A program made the position numbers and the translations under genes. The notes under the pieces are model-generated. The model made no database searches and had not been told where the DNA came from. It saw nothing but the letters and a program-made list of their open reading frames with translations. A stretch of DNA of 64,000 bases from GCA-2862545 sp047609825 (GTDB taxonomy: Bacteria > Myxococcota_A > UBA796 > GCA-2862545), in assembly GCA_047609825.1 (NCBI GenBank), contig JBLFXJ010000004.1, positions 1 through 64,000 on the forward strand. Reading direction: 5' to 3'. Shown here in pieces: positions 23,980-32,872 of the stretch (the stretch's first letter is position 1; the number at the start of each line of letters is the position of its first letter).

Positions 23980-24942
23980 ATGTTCGCAGCTTGGCTCCTG
24001 CTGTCCGGGGCAGCGCACTCGGCCGAGTGCCCAGATGTCCGGGAGAAGATCTCCAAGGCCTGGGCCCTGTTCGACGACGCAGAGGTCGCTGTCGCGAAGC
24101 GCCTTCTGGCTGAGGCGAACTCAGAGCTCGCGTGTCAGACGCGGCTGGTGCCCGCAGATGACCTGCTGGAGCTCTACCGGCTCGACGGGCTCGTCTCCCT
24201 AGCGTTGGATGACCGGAAAGGTGCTGTTTACGCAACGATTCGCGCTGTTGCGGCAAACCATGACGGCGCCGCTCCCCCGTCAGAGTATGGGCCGGATCTC
24301 GCCGAGCTGTACGACACGTGGTCTTCCCGCCTCTCGGAGAGCACCATCCGGCTCACGATCGAGGGCGGCGGGGTCGTCTACGTGGATGGCCGGCGCGCGG
24401 ATGCCGGCTCTCCGCTCGATGTGGTGCAGGGCGAGCACGTCCTGCAGTTCGAGGACGACATGGGCACGGTGCGGTCCATGGTGGCCGAGCTCGAAGCCGA
24501 CCAGGTCATCCGCACCGGGTCCGCCAGGGAGGGGGGCGGCATCACGATGCAGCCCGTCGAGCCCGTCGAGCCCGTCGAGCCCGTCGAGCCCGTGGAGTCG
24601 GTGGCCGAGGTCGACCGCTCTCGGAAGCGGCCCGCGGCGCTGGCTACGGTCGGTGGAGTCGCCTTGGCCGCCGGCGGTGCGGGAGTGCTGCTCGGAGTGT
24701 TGGGAGAGCGTAGCTTCGAGGCGGATCCCTACACCGATCCCTACCTGGATTGCGAGCCGAAGATGCCGTGCTTTGCGCAGGCAAGGGCCAATGCGATCCG
24801 GGGCGATGCCACCCGGGTGCGCGCGTTCTACGGGTCTGGCTACGGGCTGTCCGCGCTGGGAGTTGGCCTGCTGTCGGCATGGGCCATCGGCCTGCCTGTG
24901 CACACCGACGGCCGAACGCTCGGATTCCGCGGCCGATTCTGA
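23980..24942 (+). CDS. PEGA-like membrane protein with VEP repeat
   Basis: 320 residues with a signal peptide (MFAAWLLLSGAAHSA) and a GGAGG Shine-Dalgarno. Residues about 18-105 form a helical, TPR-like region with two cysteines; about 112-175 is a PEGA-like beta unit (STIRLTIEGGGVVYVDGRRADAGSPLDVVQGEHVLQFED). A VEP tripeptide repeat (about 192-206) leads to two transmembrane segments (about 220-243 and 287-307). This is a common layout for hypothetical Myxococcota envelope proteins. It lies 48 bases after the PEGA kinase gene and may act with it. A GC-rich hairpin follows. Confidence 0.7.
   Translation: MFAAWLLLSGAAHSAECPDVREKISKAWALFDDAEVAVAKRLLAEANSELACQTRLVPADDLLELYRLDGLVSLALDDRKGAVYATIRAVAANHDGAAPPSEYGPDLAELYDTWSSRLSESTIRLTIEGGGVVYVDGRRADAGSPLDVVQGEHVLQFEDDMGTVRSMVAELEADQVIRTGSAREGGGITMQPVEPVEPVEPVEPVESVAEVDRSRKRPAALATVGGVALAAGGAGVLLGVLGERSFEADPYTDPYLDCEPKMPCFAQARANAIRGDATRVRAFYGSGYGLSALGVGLLSAWAIGLPVHTDGRTLGFRGRF
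24553..24597 (+). repeat. Five 9-bp tandem repeats encoding PVE units
   Basis: Units of CCCGTCGAG at 24553, 24562, 24571 and 24580, plus CCCGTGGAG at 24589, encode a Val-Glu-Pro repeat. The exact identity of the first four suggests recent slippage expansion. Confidence 0.95.
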
Positions 24943-24967
24943 ACTCTCTCAGGGCCCGAGCGGCGCG

Positions 24968-24985
24968 GACGGCCGGGAGGCCGTC
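24968..24985 (+). terminator. GC-rich hairpin after the PEGA-like gene
   Basis: GACGGCC (24968-24974), loop GGGA, GGCCGTC (24979-24985): a perfect 7-bp stem 25 bases after the stop at 24942 and before the ABC transporter start at 25018. There is no T tract, so it may be a weak terminator or an mRNA-stability element. Confidence 0.35.
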
Positions 24986-25017
24986 GCCGCCGGTCTGCTC
25001 TGCTAAGGTGCGCACCC

Positions 25018-26058
25018 ATGGCCAGCCTCACGTTTCGTTCGCTGAACAAGAGCTACGGGTCCACCCGCGTGCTCAAGGGCGTCAACGCCACGGTCGCGGA
25101 CGGCGAGTACCTGGTCCTCGTCGGGCCGTCTGGGTGCGGAAAATCCACCCTGTTGCGCTGCATCGCGGGCCTCGAGGAGATCACCGAGGGTGAGCTCCGC
25201 ATCGGCGACCGCTTGGTGAACGACCTTGCGCCCCGTGAGCGGGACGTGGCCATGGTGTTCCAGAGCTACGCTCTGTACCCCCACATGACGGTGCGGGAGA
25301 ACATGGCGTTCGCCCTGCGGGTGGCGCGACGCCCACGAACGGAGATCGATGCCGCGGTCGGGAAGGCAGCGGAGATGCTCGATCTCGAGCCCCTGTTGGA
25401 CCGCCTGCCGGCGCAGCTCTCCGGCGGGCAGCGACAGCGGGTGGCCATGGGCCGCGCCATCGTGCGTCGCCCCTCGGTGTTCCTGTTCGACGAGCCCTTG
25501 TCGAACCTCGATGCTTCGCTGCGACACCACATGCGGGTCGAGCTGAAGCGGCTCCACAAGCGGCTCGACGCCACGATCGTGCACGTCACCCACGACCAGG
25601 TCGAGGCGCTCACCCTGGCCGATCGCATCCTCGTACTGAATGAGGGGGTGGTGCAACAGGTCGGCACGCCCCGTGAGCTGTTCGACCGGCCAGCCAACAC
25701 GTTCGTAGCCACGTTCATCGGCTCACCGTCGATGGCGCTGCTTCCGGCCGTGGGCGATGGCCACTCCGCGGCGGTAGACGGCGTGGACGGGCGGTTCGAG
25801 GTCGAGGCGGACGGACCGTTCACCTTCGGGGTGCGCCCCACCGACCTGAGGGTCACCGAGCCAGGCGCTGGGTTGGTCGCGACCATCGACGTGGTCGAGT
25901 CGCTCGGAGCCGAGGCGCTCCTGCATGCTGAGCTGGGCGCGCACCGGCTGATCGCGCAGGTTCGGGAGCCCACCCCGTGGGGGCCTGGCGACCGGATCGG
26001 CCTTGTGCCGGAGGTGAGCCACCGGTTCCACCGTGAGACCGGCGAGCGCCTCGTATGA
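25018..26058 (+). CDS. Sugar ABC transporter ATP-binding protein (MalK/UgpC type)
   Basis: 346 residues. Walker A GPSGCGKST (36-44), Q82 in FQSYALYPHM, signature LSGGQ (134-138), Walker B FLFDEP (155-160) and the H-loop VTHDQVEA. A C-terminal TOBE/OB regulatory domain (about 235-346: TFGVRPTDLRVTEPG, VDVVESLGAEALLHAELG) identifies the CUT1 sugar-importer subgroup (MalK, UgpC, MsmK). It drives import through the two permease domains encoded by the next two genes; the stop overlaps the next start (ATGA). A possible -10 TAAGGT (25004-25009) lies just upstream. The substrate is probably an oligosaccharide or glycoside; it cannot be fixed from sequence alone. Confidence 0.93.
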   Translation: MASLTFRSLNKSYGSTRVLKGVNATVADGEYLVLVGPSGCGKSTLLRCIAGLEEITEGELRIGDRLVNDLAPRERDVAMVFQSYALYPHMTVRENMAFALRVARRPRTEIDAAVGKAAEMLDLEPLLDRLPAQLSGGQRQRVAMGRAIVRRPSVFLFDEPLSNLDASLRHHMRVELKRLHKRLDATIVHVTHDQVEALTLADRILVLNEGVVQQVGTPRELFDRPANTFVATFIGSPSMALLPAVGDGHSAAVDGVDGRFEVEADGPFTFGVRPTDLRVTEPGAGLVATIDVVESLGAEALLHAELGAHRLIAQVREPTPWGPGDRIGLVPEVSHRFHRETGERLV

Positions 26059-28184
26059 TCTGGTTGCTCGGAGCACTGGCCGGGAGCGCAGACGCGCGGG
26101 AGCTGGAGGTCTGGCACGCCTACCGGGGGGCCGAGCGCGACGCCGTGGAGGCGGTGGCGGCGAGCTGGGGCCAGGCCAACGACGTGACCGTGAACTGCGT
26201 GGCCTTGCCGTTCGGCGCCTTCGACAGCAAGCTCGAGACGGCCGTGCCACGCGGCAACGGCCCCGACCTGTTCATCGCCGCACATGGGGGCTTGGGCAAG
26301 TGGGTGGCCATGGACGTGGTGGCCCCGCTCGACTCCGCCGATCTGGAGCCGTACCGCCCGGTCACGCGCGACGCGATGCAATGGAAGGGCCTCACCTACG
26401 GACTGCCGCTCGCGTTCAAGTCCATCCTGCTGCTGTACGATCCCGAGCGGGTCACGACGGTGCCTCGCACCACCGACGAGCTCATCGCCGCCGCGCGGAA
26501 GCTGACGGGTGACGGGGGGTATGGGCTCGCCTATCAGGCCTCTGAGCCCTACTTCCACGGTGCATTCATGCACGCCTTCGGGGCGTGGTCCATCGACCCC
26601 GAGGGGGAGGTGCACCTCGACACCGAGGCGCATGCCGCGGCCTACGCGTTCACCCGCCGGCTGTCGATCGACGAGGGCATCGCACCCACTCAGCCCACCG
26701 GCGAGCTGATGGGTCGGCTGTATCGCGAGGGCAAGGCCGCGTTCGTGATCAGCGGACCGTGGTTCATCGCTGACATGGACAAGCCCGTCGCAGCGGCCAT
26801 CCTGCCCGTGGTGTCGGAGACCGGAGAGCCGGCCCGCCCGTATCTGACCGTGGATGGCGTGTTCCTCGCTGCGCAGGCGAGCAACCCCCGAGACGCATCG
26901 CTGTTCGCCGAGCACCTCGCCGGCCGCGCCGGGGCTGAGCTGAGGCAGGAGGTGGGACGGCAGGCCGTTGCCCACGCTGGCGTGACCAGTGACGATCCAC
27001 TCCTCGCCACCTTGGCCGAGCAGGCCGCCCACGCGGTTCCGTTGCCCGCCACGCCGGACATCGCCAGCGTGTTTGAGGCGCAGGCCCGCTCGCTGCGAGC
27101 GGTCTCGCGCGGGGCGACCACACCCGAGGCCGCTGCCGATGCGGCGCAGACCTACTACAACATCCTCTCCCGGCCGCCGCCTCCTGCGGTATCGCCCTGG
27201 CCCTACATCGCGCTCGTGGCGTCGGTGTTCCTGGCGGTCATCGGTTGGCTCGCGTGGCCGCTGACCGATCCCCTGGAACGACGGCGGATCTGGCGACATC
27301 GATGGGACTACACCTGGGTGCTGCCGGCCGGCGTCGCGATGTCCGCGCTGGTGATCGTGCCGTTCCTCACCGGCGCCAGCGTGGCGTTCTTCGCCCACCA
27401 CCAGGGGGAGTGGACCTTCGTCGGGCTGACCAACTTCGCCGACATCCTGCTGTCGCGAGACTGGCCGCTCACCTCATCGCTGTCGTTCTGGTACACGCTC
27501 GTGGTCACGGTGGTGTGGACGATCACCAACCTGATCCTGCATGTGGGACTGGGGGTGGCGCTGGCGCTGGTGCTACGCGAGCCGTGGATCCGCCTGCGTA
27601 CGGTGTGGCGGGCGTTGTTGATCATCCCGTGGGCGGTGCCCAACTACATCACGGCGCTGATCTGGAAGGGCATGTTCCATGCGCAGTATGGTGCTGTGAA
27701 CGCGCTGTTGGGCATTGTGACCTTGAGCGATGGCCCCATCGAGCTGGACTGGTTCGGGTCGTTCGCGACGGCGTTCTGCGCGAACCTCGCCACGAACACC
27801 TGGCTCGGATTCCCGTTCATGATGGTGGTGACCCTGGGTGCGCTGCAGTCCATCCCCCGCGAGCTGGAGGAGGCCGCCGAGGTGGACGGCGCCGGGTGGG
27901 CGTTCAGGTTCCGCCACGTAGTGTGGCCGCTGCTGCAGCCCGCGCTGCTTCCGGCGGTGATCCTGGGGTCCGTGTGGACATTCAACATGTTCAACGTGAT
28001 CTACTTGGTGAGCGCGGGTGAGCCGAACAGCAGCACCGAGATTCTGATCAGCGAGGCCTACCGCTGGGCATTCTCACGCGGCAACCGGTATGGGTATGCG
28101 TCCGCGTATGCCGTGCTGATCTTCGGCGTACTTCTGCTGTATTCACAGGGTGCGAACCGCATCGTCGGCCGGAAGGTGCTGTAG
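26055..28184 (+). CDS. Fused sugar-binding protein and MalF-type permease
   Basis: 709 residues combining two usually separate proteins. Residues 1-14 form a signal/anchor; about 15-375 are a family-1 extracellular solute-binding protein (LEVWHAYRGAERDAVEAV, GNGPDLFIAAHGGLGKW, YGLPLAFKSILLLYDPE, GKAAFVISGPWFIADM). A transmembrane helix follows (about 383-405), and from about 420 a MalF-type permease with at least six helices and the EAA loop EEAAEVDGAGWAFRFRH (about 605-620) that contacts the ATPase. The binding domain would thus be tethered in the periplasm to its own permease. No frameshift or stop lies between the halves. It pairs with the MalG-type permease that starts directly after it. 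Confidence 0.92.
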   Translation: MIWLLGALAGSADARELEVWHAYRGAERDAVEAVAASWGQANDVTVNCVALPFGAFDSKLETAVPRGNGPDLFIAAHGGLGKWVAMDVVAPLDSADLEPYRPVTRDAMQWKGLTYGLPLAFKSILLLYDPERVTTVPRTTDELIAAARKLTGDGGYGLAYQASEPYFHGAFMHAFGAWSIDPEGEVHLDTEAHAAAYAFTRRLSIDEGIAPTQPTGELMGRLYREGKAAFVISGPWFIADMDKPVAAAILPVVSETGEPARPYLTVDGVFLAAQASNPRDASLFAEHLAGRAGAELRQEVGRQAVAHAGVTSDDPLLATLAEQAAHAVPLPATPDIASVFEAQARSLRAVSRGATTPEAAADAAQTYYNILSRPPPPAVSPWPYIALVASVFLAVIGWLAWPLTDPLERRRIWRHRWDYTWVLPAGVAMSALVIVPFLTGASVAFFAHHQGEWTFVGLTNFADILLSRDWPLTSSLSFWYTLVVTVVWTITNLILHVGLGVALALVLREPWIRLRTVWRALLIIPWAVPNYITALIWKGMFHAQYGAVNALLGIVTLSDGPIELDWFGSFATAFCANLATNTWLGFPFMMVVTLGALQSIPRELEEAAEVDGAGWAFRFRHVVWPLLQPALLPAVILGSVWTFNMFNVIYLVSAGEPNSSTEILISEAYRWAFSRGNRYGYASAYAVLIFGVLLLYSQGANRIVGRKVL

Positions 28185-29030
28185 ATGCGACGACCATCCA
28201 CCCTCCAGCTCATGCTGGTCCACGCAGCGCTGCTCGTGTTCACCCTGGCCACGCTCTACCCGGTGCTCTGGGTGGTGAAGATGGCGCTCACGCCGAGCCA
28301 GGCGTTCTCCATGGGCGCATCCCCCATCCCTACCGAGGTCACGCTGCAGAACTTCGCCGACGTGATCGGCACGTCGGACGCGAAAGGGTGGCTGTTCGGA
28401 CGTCAGCTGCTGAACTCGGTGGTGATCAGCTTCGCGACCGCCGGGGTCGGCCTGGTGTTGTCCACCACTGCGGCCTATGCCCTGTCCCGCTGGGGTTTTC
28501 CGGGTCGCGAGCGCGGGATGAACGCGTTCTTGGTCACGCAGATGTTCCCCGGCGTAGTGATGGCGATCCCGTTGTACATCCTGTTGGATCTGTTCGGTCT
28601 GCTCGACTCGATGACCGGGCTCGTGCTGGTGTACGCCACCACCTCAGTGCCGTTCAGTGTGTGGACCCTGAAGGGCTACTTCGACACCATCCCCATCGAG
28701 CTGGAAGAGGCGGCGCTGCTCGACGGTGCCTCGCGCTGGATGACGTTCACGCACATCATCCTGCCACTCGCTCGGCCCGCGCTGGCCGTCACCGGGCTGT
28801 TCTCGTTCATGACCGCGTGGAACGAGTTCATCCTCGCCGCCACCTTCATGGGCGACCCCCGCTCATTCACGTTGCCGGTCGTGCTCCAGCGCTACGTGTC
28901 TGACTACGGCACCGAGTGGGGGCACTTCGCCGCCGGCGCTATCCTGGTGAGTCTGCCCGTGATGGGGCTCTTCTTTGCCTTGCAGCGTCACTTCGTCGAG
29001 GGCCTCACCGCCGGGGGGGTGAAGGGATGA
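28185..29030 (+). CDS. MalG-type sugar ABC transporter permease
   Basis: 281 residues, six transmembrane helices, starting at the base after the stop of the fused gene. The EAA loop ELEEAALLDGASRWMTFTHIILP (about 172-195, conserved G181) matches MalG-type permeases, and the first helix (LLVFTLATLYPVLWVVKMAL) and central FLVTQMFPGVVMAIPLYILL are typical. It completes the importer: one ATPase homodimer plus one MalF-like and one MalG-like permease. The stop overlaps the ATG of the thermonuclease-like lipoprotein gene. Confidence 0.92.
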   Translation: MRRPSTLQLMLVHAALLVFTLATLYPVLWVVKMALTPSQAFSMGASPIPTEVTLQNFADVIGTSDAKGWLFGRQLLNSVVISFATAGVGLVLSTTAAYALSRWGFPGRERGMNAFLVTQMFPGVVMAIPLYILLDLFGLLDSMTGLVLVYATTSVPFSVWTLKGYFDTIPIELEEAALLDGASRWMTFTHIILPLARPALAVTGLFSFMTAWNEFILAATFMGDPRSFTLPVVLQRYVSDYGTEWGHFAAGAILVSLPVMGLFFALQRHFVEGLTAGGVKG

Positions 29031-29641
29031 CCTGGCTCTATGTACTGTTGCTCGGCGGATGCCTTCAACCGCCCGACTTTCCGCTGCTCGACGAGATCCC
29101 GATCGTGCCCTACGCCGAGACCTGTGCGCCGGCCCGGGATGCGTTGGTCGTGTGCACCATCGACGGCGACACCTTCGACCTCACGGTGTGCAGCAGCGAC
29201 CTGGGCGAGCGGGTGCGGATGCTCGGCATTGACGCACCCGAGACCGCCAAGGGTGACACGCCCGCGGACTGCTACGCAGACGATGCCACCGCCGAGCTCC
29301 GTGACCTGCTGGATGGCCAGCGTGTGCTCCTCACGTTCGATGCCGAATGCACTGGCGCGTTCGATCGGACCCTCGCCTATGTGTGGCTGATGGACCGGGC
29401 GCTGGAGGATGCCTGGCGCGGTCGCGACCTCTCGGCAGTGACTGACCGCTTGCAGGCGGAGGACCCCGAAGACTCGGCTGTGATGCTCAACGAGTGGATG
29501 CTCTACGCGGGATTCGCGAGGCTGTACCCGGAGGAGATCGCGGGCACCCTGATCTATCAGGCGCGGCTGAACGCGGCCGAGGCGTCTGCGCGGTCGCGGG
29601 GCGAGGGCCTGTGGAGCTTTTGTGACGAGGGCGGCGGGTAG
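29027..29641 (+). CDS. Thermonuclease-like (SNase fold) lipoprotein
   Basis: 204 residues from the ATG at 29027, overlapping the MalG-type stop. Lipobox LLGGC (C12). Staphylococcal-nuclease fold signatures: IDGDTFDL (residues 45-52), VRMLGIDAPE with R64, D69 and E72 at the positions of the catalytic Arg/Asp/Glu, R114 in DRTLAYVWL, and NEWMLYAGFARLYPE, so the catalytic set looks complete. The family cleaves DNA and RNA with Ca2+; here it would act outside the cytoplasm, anchored to a membrane. Extra cysteines (33, 43, 55, 82, 108) suggest disulphides. Co-transcription with a sugar importer might mean scavenging of released nucleic acid, but this is speculation. Confidence 0.85.
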   Translation: MTWLYVLLLGGCLQPPDFPLLDEIPIVPYAETCAPARDALVVCTIDGDTFDLTVCSSDLGERVRMLGIDAPETAKGDTPADCYADDATAELRDLLDGQRVLLTFDAECTGAFDRTLAYVWLMDRALEDAWRGRDLSAVTDRLQAEDPEDSAVMLNEWMLYAGFARLYPEEIAGTLIYQARLNAAEASARSRGEGLWSFCDEGGG

Positions 29642-29659
29642 CCGAAGCTGAGTTCCTGG

Positions 29660-29665
29660 TAGAGT
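29660..29665 (+). promoter_or_regulatory. Possible -10 hexamer TAGAGT
   Basis: TAGAGT, identical to the hexamer at 20841, lies 45 bases before the ATG at 29711 and just after the stop of the thermonuclease-like gene. No convincing -35 partner is seen. Confidence 0.25.
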
Positions 29666-29710
29666 GCGCGACGGAGGTTGGTGCCCCCGACCCGACCTTG
29701 CGGAGATTCG

Positions 29711-30697
29711 ATGCGGCCTGGTGCCCTGACAACGATCGGCGACGCGCTCGCGACCATCGTCTCCTGGGAGGGCGACGAGCGGGCGCGGCACCTGGCGAGG
29801 GCGAGTGACCTCGACGATCAGATCGCCCGCCTCCATGAGCAGGTGATCCGACTCACGGAGCAGCTCGCCGGCCTGCGCAACATGCGCGAAGAGATGCACC
29901 GGGCTGCGGACGACGCTGCTACCGGCGTGTCGGGCCGGGGCCACGGGCTGATGTTCGAGGTGCTCGAGCGGCAGGCGAGCGTGATCGCGCTTCGCGCCCG
30001 TGAGGTGCTGCACGCGCGTGCCGAGCGGTACGCATCGCTGGAGTACTCCCTTCGGAACTCCGATGCGGCGCCGCTGGTGCATGAGTACGAGCAGTTCATC
30101 AACACGGTTGCGCCCACCCTGGAGCGCCTGCCCGAGAGCTATCGGTCCGTGATGCTGGCGCACCACCTCGGGGTGTCAGAGCGCCTGCGCAACTGGGTCG
30201 GCGACTGGTTGGCGGGCCACAGTGAGGTCAGCGACGATCCCATCCCGGCCGACATCTGCTACGCCCATGATGCCCCCGAGGGTGAGCCAGCGGTGCTGGT
30301 CGTGCTGCTGCCGGTGGATGGGCGCGCCGTGCACGAGTGGCAAGAGCGGGAGGAGGACATCCAGCTGGCGCTCGCGGCTCGGGTGGTCCAGGCCCTGTAC
30401 GAGTCGCTGGCGGAGACCGGACTCGTTGGCGCGGACGTGGTCTCCGGGAGCCATGCCGGCCTCTTGGTGCTCGAGGTCGACGTGACCGGCGCCGACCCGC
30501 GGCTCCCGGAGGTGTTCGAGGAGCGCTTCGCGCAGGTGTCCGCCGAGTGCCGTGATTGGCACGCAGCCGGCCTCCGCCCTGCCGTTCATCGGGTGCCGGT
30601 GGACTACGTCTTCCCGCCGGTCGCCCCGGCCGACGAAGAAGAGGCATTCGCTCCCGTCGCCGTATTCGTGGCGGTCGGAGGTGCGCATGCTGGCTGA
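29711..30697 (+). CDS. Hypothetical coiled-coil protein
   Basis: 328 residues from the ATG at 29711, preceded by GGAG at five bases; an in-frame upstream start at 29678 lacks such a site. No signal peptide or membrane segment. Residues about 25-70 form a heptad-rich coiled coil (LDDQIARLHEQVIRLTEQLAGLRNMREEM), about 75-160 are helical, and about 185-320 form an alpha/beta domain (AVLVVLLPVDGRAVHEW, LLVLEVDVTGADPRLPEVF) of unknown type. The following two genes overlap or abut and are probably co-translated with it. I do not recognise the family. Confidence 0.65.
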   Translation: MRPGALTTIGDALATIVSWEGDERARHLARASDLDDQIARLHEQVIRLTEQLAGLRNMREEMHRAADDAATGVSGRGHGLMFEVLERQASVIALRAREVLHARAERYASLEYSLRNSDAAPLVHEYEQFINTVAPTLERLPESYRSVMLAHHLGVSERLRNWVGDWLAGHSEVSDDPIPADICYAHDAPEGEPAVLVVLLPVDGRAVHEWQEREEDIQLALAARVVQALYESLAETGLVGADVVSGSHAGLLVLEVDVTGADPRLPEVFEERFAQVSAECRDWHAAGLRPAVHRVPVDYVFPPVAPADEEEAFAPVAVFVAVGGAHAG

Positions 30698-31187
30698 TGA
30701 CCTCCAGCCGCTGAACCTGTCCCAGGTGGCGCGCGATGCGGGCGTCGATCCGTTCACCGCCGTGCGCCTGTTGGTCGCCACGCGCAGCATGCCGGAGGAA
30801 GCCCTCCAATTCACCCGCGACGCTGTGGGCCGGCTGCGTGAGTTCGGCCAGGTCGAAGACCCATGGTGGGATGACACCGAGCTCAGCTACGGTCTGGCTG
30901 GGCAGGTCGAGGTGTTGCTTCAGATCCTGTTGGAGCGGGGCTACGTGGGCGAACGATCCACGCCGTTGCACAACGCCCTTCGCGGATTGCCCTCGGAGCG
31001 GTCGCTCGGAGTTCGCGATGCCATCGACTTGTTGGTCGACGACAGTGTCCTGCTCTTGACGCCGAGCCCCATCGGTGCGTTGCTGTCGGTGCACGCTGCA
31101 CGGTTGGCGCTCGCCCGCCGCGTGGCCAATGGCGAGACACAGCTCGACTCTCTCAACGAGCTATTCGGGGAGTACGGTGGCGCGTAG
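30687..31187 (+). CDS. Hypothetical protein, helical, possible N-terminal HTH
   Basis: 166 residues from the ATG at 30687, after GGAGG (30677-30681); it overlaps the end of the preceding gene by 11 bases. The N-terminus (LNLSQVARDAGVDPFTAVRLLVATRSMPEEAL) looks like a helix-turn-helix or DNA-excisionase-like fold; the rest is helical with LLQILLERGYVGERS and LLTPSPIGALLSVHAARLALARRV. No signal peptide. It is the middle gene of a three-gene set of unknown function (29711-32868). A longer in-frame reading from 30552 is shadow of the upstream gene. Confidence 0.6.
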   Translation: MLADDLQPLNLSQVARDAGVDPFTAVRLLVATRSMPEEALQFTRDAVGRLREFGQVEDPWWDDTELSYGLAGQVEVLLQILLERGYVGERSTPLHNALRGLPSERSLGVRDAIDLLVDDSVLLLTPSPIGALLSVHAARLALARRVANGETQLDSLNELFGEYGGA

Positions 31188-32868
31188 GCGACGAACCTTG
31201 TTGGGTCGGAAGGTCCGCAAGAGCATCCACACTCCCGTGAGCCCGGATCGATCGGTCGATGGACGCTCATCGGGACTGACCGAAGAGTTCGTTCCGCCGC
31301 CGCCGGACGAGTGGGATGAGTCCGATCCTGGCGCGTCCGACAGCTTCGATGCATCCGACAGCTTCGACGAGGCCGGGGCCCCTGCCGCCCAGGGCCACGT
31401 GCCATTCGCGATGTCCCCGTCCCTCGGCCCGCCCGGAGCGGCGGCGGACGTGGAAGATCGCACGGAAGAGGTGCTGCTGGACGACCTGGTCGCCGTGCCG
31501 CCACCCGTCGAGCGCAAGCGACCCACGAACACGTGGATTGACGATGGCACGCCTCTGCCGCCACGCCCAGCGCTGCCTCCCCCCGCCGTCAGCCGGCTCG
31601 AGGTTTCGTCGAGCGAAGATGGCTGGTCCGTGTACGAAGAGGACGACCCATCCGAGCTTCCGCCGCTGGACCGGGACTCCGGTGCCATCCCGGTGGTCCC
31701 GTCCGCCGGCGGTTTCTCGATGGACGAGCCAACAGACAGCGACAGCAGCGAGTTCGCGGAGCCCGGCCAGGGCGACTTCCTGGACGAGCTGTACAACAGC
31801 TTCGACTTCGATTCGGCTCCGCCCACCGATGAGGTGACAGCTGCGGTGTACGAAGACGTGTCGCAGCACACGCCCGGCAGCATGGACCTGCCAGAGTCGG
31901 CGGATCTCGCGAAGCTGATCCAGAACGCCACGCCGGCACCGGTGATGCGTCGCATATCGCCGGACGCGCCTGCGGCGGATGCAGCGGGCGGACCCCCGCC
32001 CAAGCCGGCGCCGAACCGGTTTCTCGAGACAGCCACGCCGATTCCGGATCGGGGCCACACCGGTCGGCCCGATCCAAGCAACATCCCTGACAGGGATCGC
32101 GATCCCTGGGCGCTGGACGACGAGTTCGCCGAAGGCGCAGCCACTCCGGCCCCGGTGGTCGAGCAGCGCAGCCCGTTCGGGAGGTTGATCATCGCGTCGG
32201 CCGTGGGCTTGATCGTCGCGATCGGTCTGATCGCCTTGGCGGTGCTCCCAACTCTTGACCTGCAGGCCATGCTCCCAGAGCCCTCGGAGCCCGGCGCCCC
32301 GCTCGAGCCCACCATGTCGGCGGCGCCAGCCCGGCAGGACGGCTCCATCAAGGGCGTCGAAGTGCGGAACAGTCTGCATGGGAAGCCGGCGGTGTTCGGC
32401 CTCGACAACGCCGACAACTCGGCAGCACCCCCTCCTGCGCCCCGCGAGGTGAGGGCGTTGGAGCTGGCCCGGCCGGCGCCAGCGCCGAGGGCGGTCCCCG
32501 AAGGGGACGTGATCGCCGAGGGCGGCGCTGACGCTGTGATTCCAGAGGGTGCTGCAGAACCCGCACCCACCGCGGCACCCGGGCCTGCCCCGTCCCGCGC
32601 AGCGGCGCCGAGTCCGCGCCCCCGTCCTGCACCCGCACCGGCGGCTGCACCTGCGGCGACTGCCGGAAGGCTGAAGATCCGCTCGAACCGTCGGGTGGTC
32701 GTCTACGTCAACGACACCGCTATCGGGTACACCCCTGCCGATCACCCGGTGCCGCTGGGCGCCTACGCTGTCCGGGCGATGGTGCCGGGCATGCCAGACA
32801 CCCAGCAGACGCAGCAGGCCTCGGTCGAGTCCGAGGGGCAGGCCGTCGCGGTGAGCTTCACCTTCTGA
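31177..32868 (+). CDS. Single-span membrane protein with C-terminal PEGA domain
   Basis: 563 residues from the GTG at 31177 (GGGGAG four bases upstream), overlapping the previous gene. A long acidic, Pro/Ser-rich cytoplasmic part (about 1-330) with no obvious fold is followed by a transmembrane helix (about 333-358: LIIASAVGLIVAIGLIAL), a Pro/Ala-rich periplasmic linker, and a PEGA domain (about 495-563: GRLKIRSNRRVVVYVNDTAIGYTPADHPVPLGAYAVRAM). The layout parallels the kinase at 22309 without the kinase domain, which suggests a membrane adaptor whose disordered cytoplasmic arm could be a phosphorylation target. Not recognised as a named protein. Confidence 0.7.
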   Translation: MARRRRTLLGRKVRKSIHTPVSPDRSVDGRSSGLTEEFVPPPPDEWDESDPGASDSFDASDSFDEAGAPAAQGHVPFAMSPSLGPPGAAADVEDRTEEVLLDDLVAVPPPVERKRPTNTWIDDGTPLPPRPALPPPAVSRLEVSSSEDGWSVYEEDDPSELPPLDRDSGAIPVVPSAGGFSMDEPTDSDSSEFAEPGQGDFLDELYNSFDFDSAPPTDEVTAAVYEDVSQHTPGSMDLPESADLAKLIQNATPAPVMRRISPDAPAADAAGGPPPKPAPNRFLETATPIPDRGHTGRPDPSNIPDRDRDPWALDDEFAEGAATPAPVVEQRSPFGRLIIASAVGLIVAIGLIALAVLPTLDLQAMLPEPSEPGAPLEPTMSAAPARQDGSIKGVEVRNSLHGKPAVFGLDNADNSAAPPPAPREVRALELARPAPAPRAVPEGDVIAEGGADAVIPEGAAEPAPTAAPGPAPSRAAAPSPRPRPAPAPAAAPAATAGRLKIRSNRRVVVYVNDTAIGYTPADHPVPLGAYAVRAMVPGMPDTQQTQQASVESEGQAVAVSFTF

Positions 32869-32872
32869 GCCA

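Noticed and set aside
25266..27401. 711-codon open frame on the minus strand opposite the ABC transporter genes
   Set aside because: Shadow of the MalK-type and fused binding/permease genes; no recognisable domain and no ribosome-binding site.
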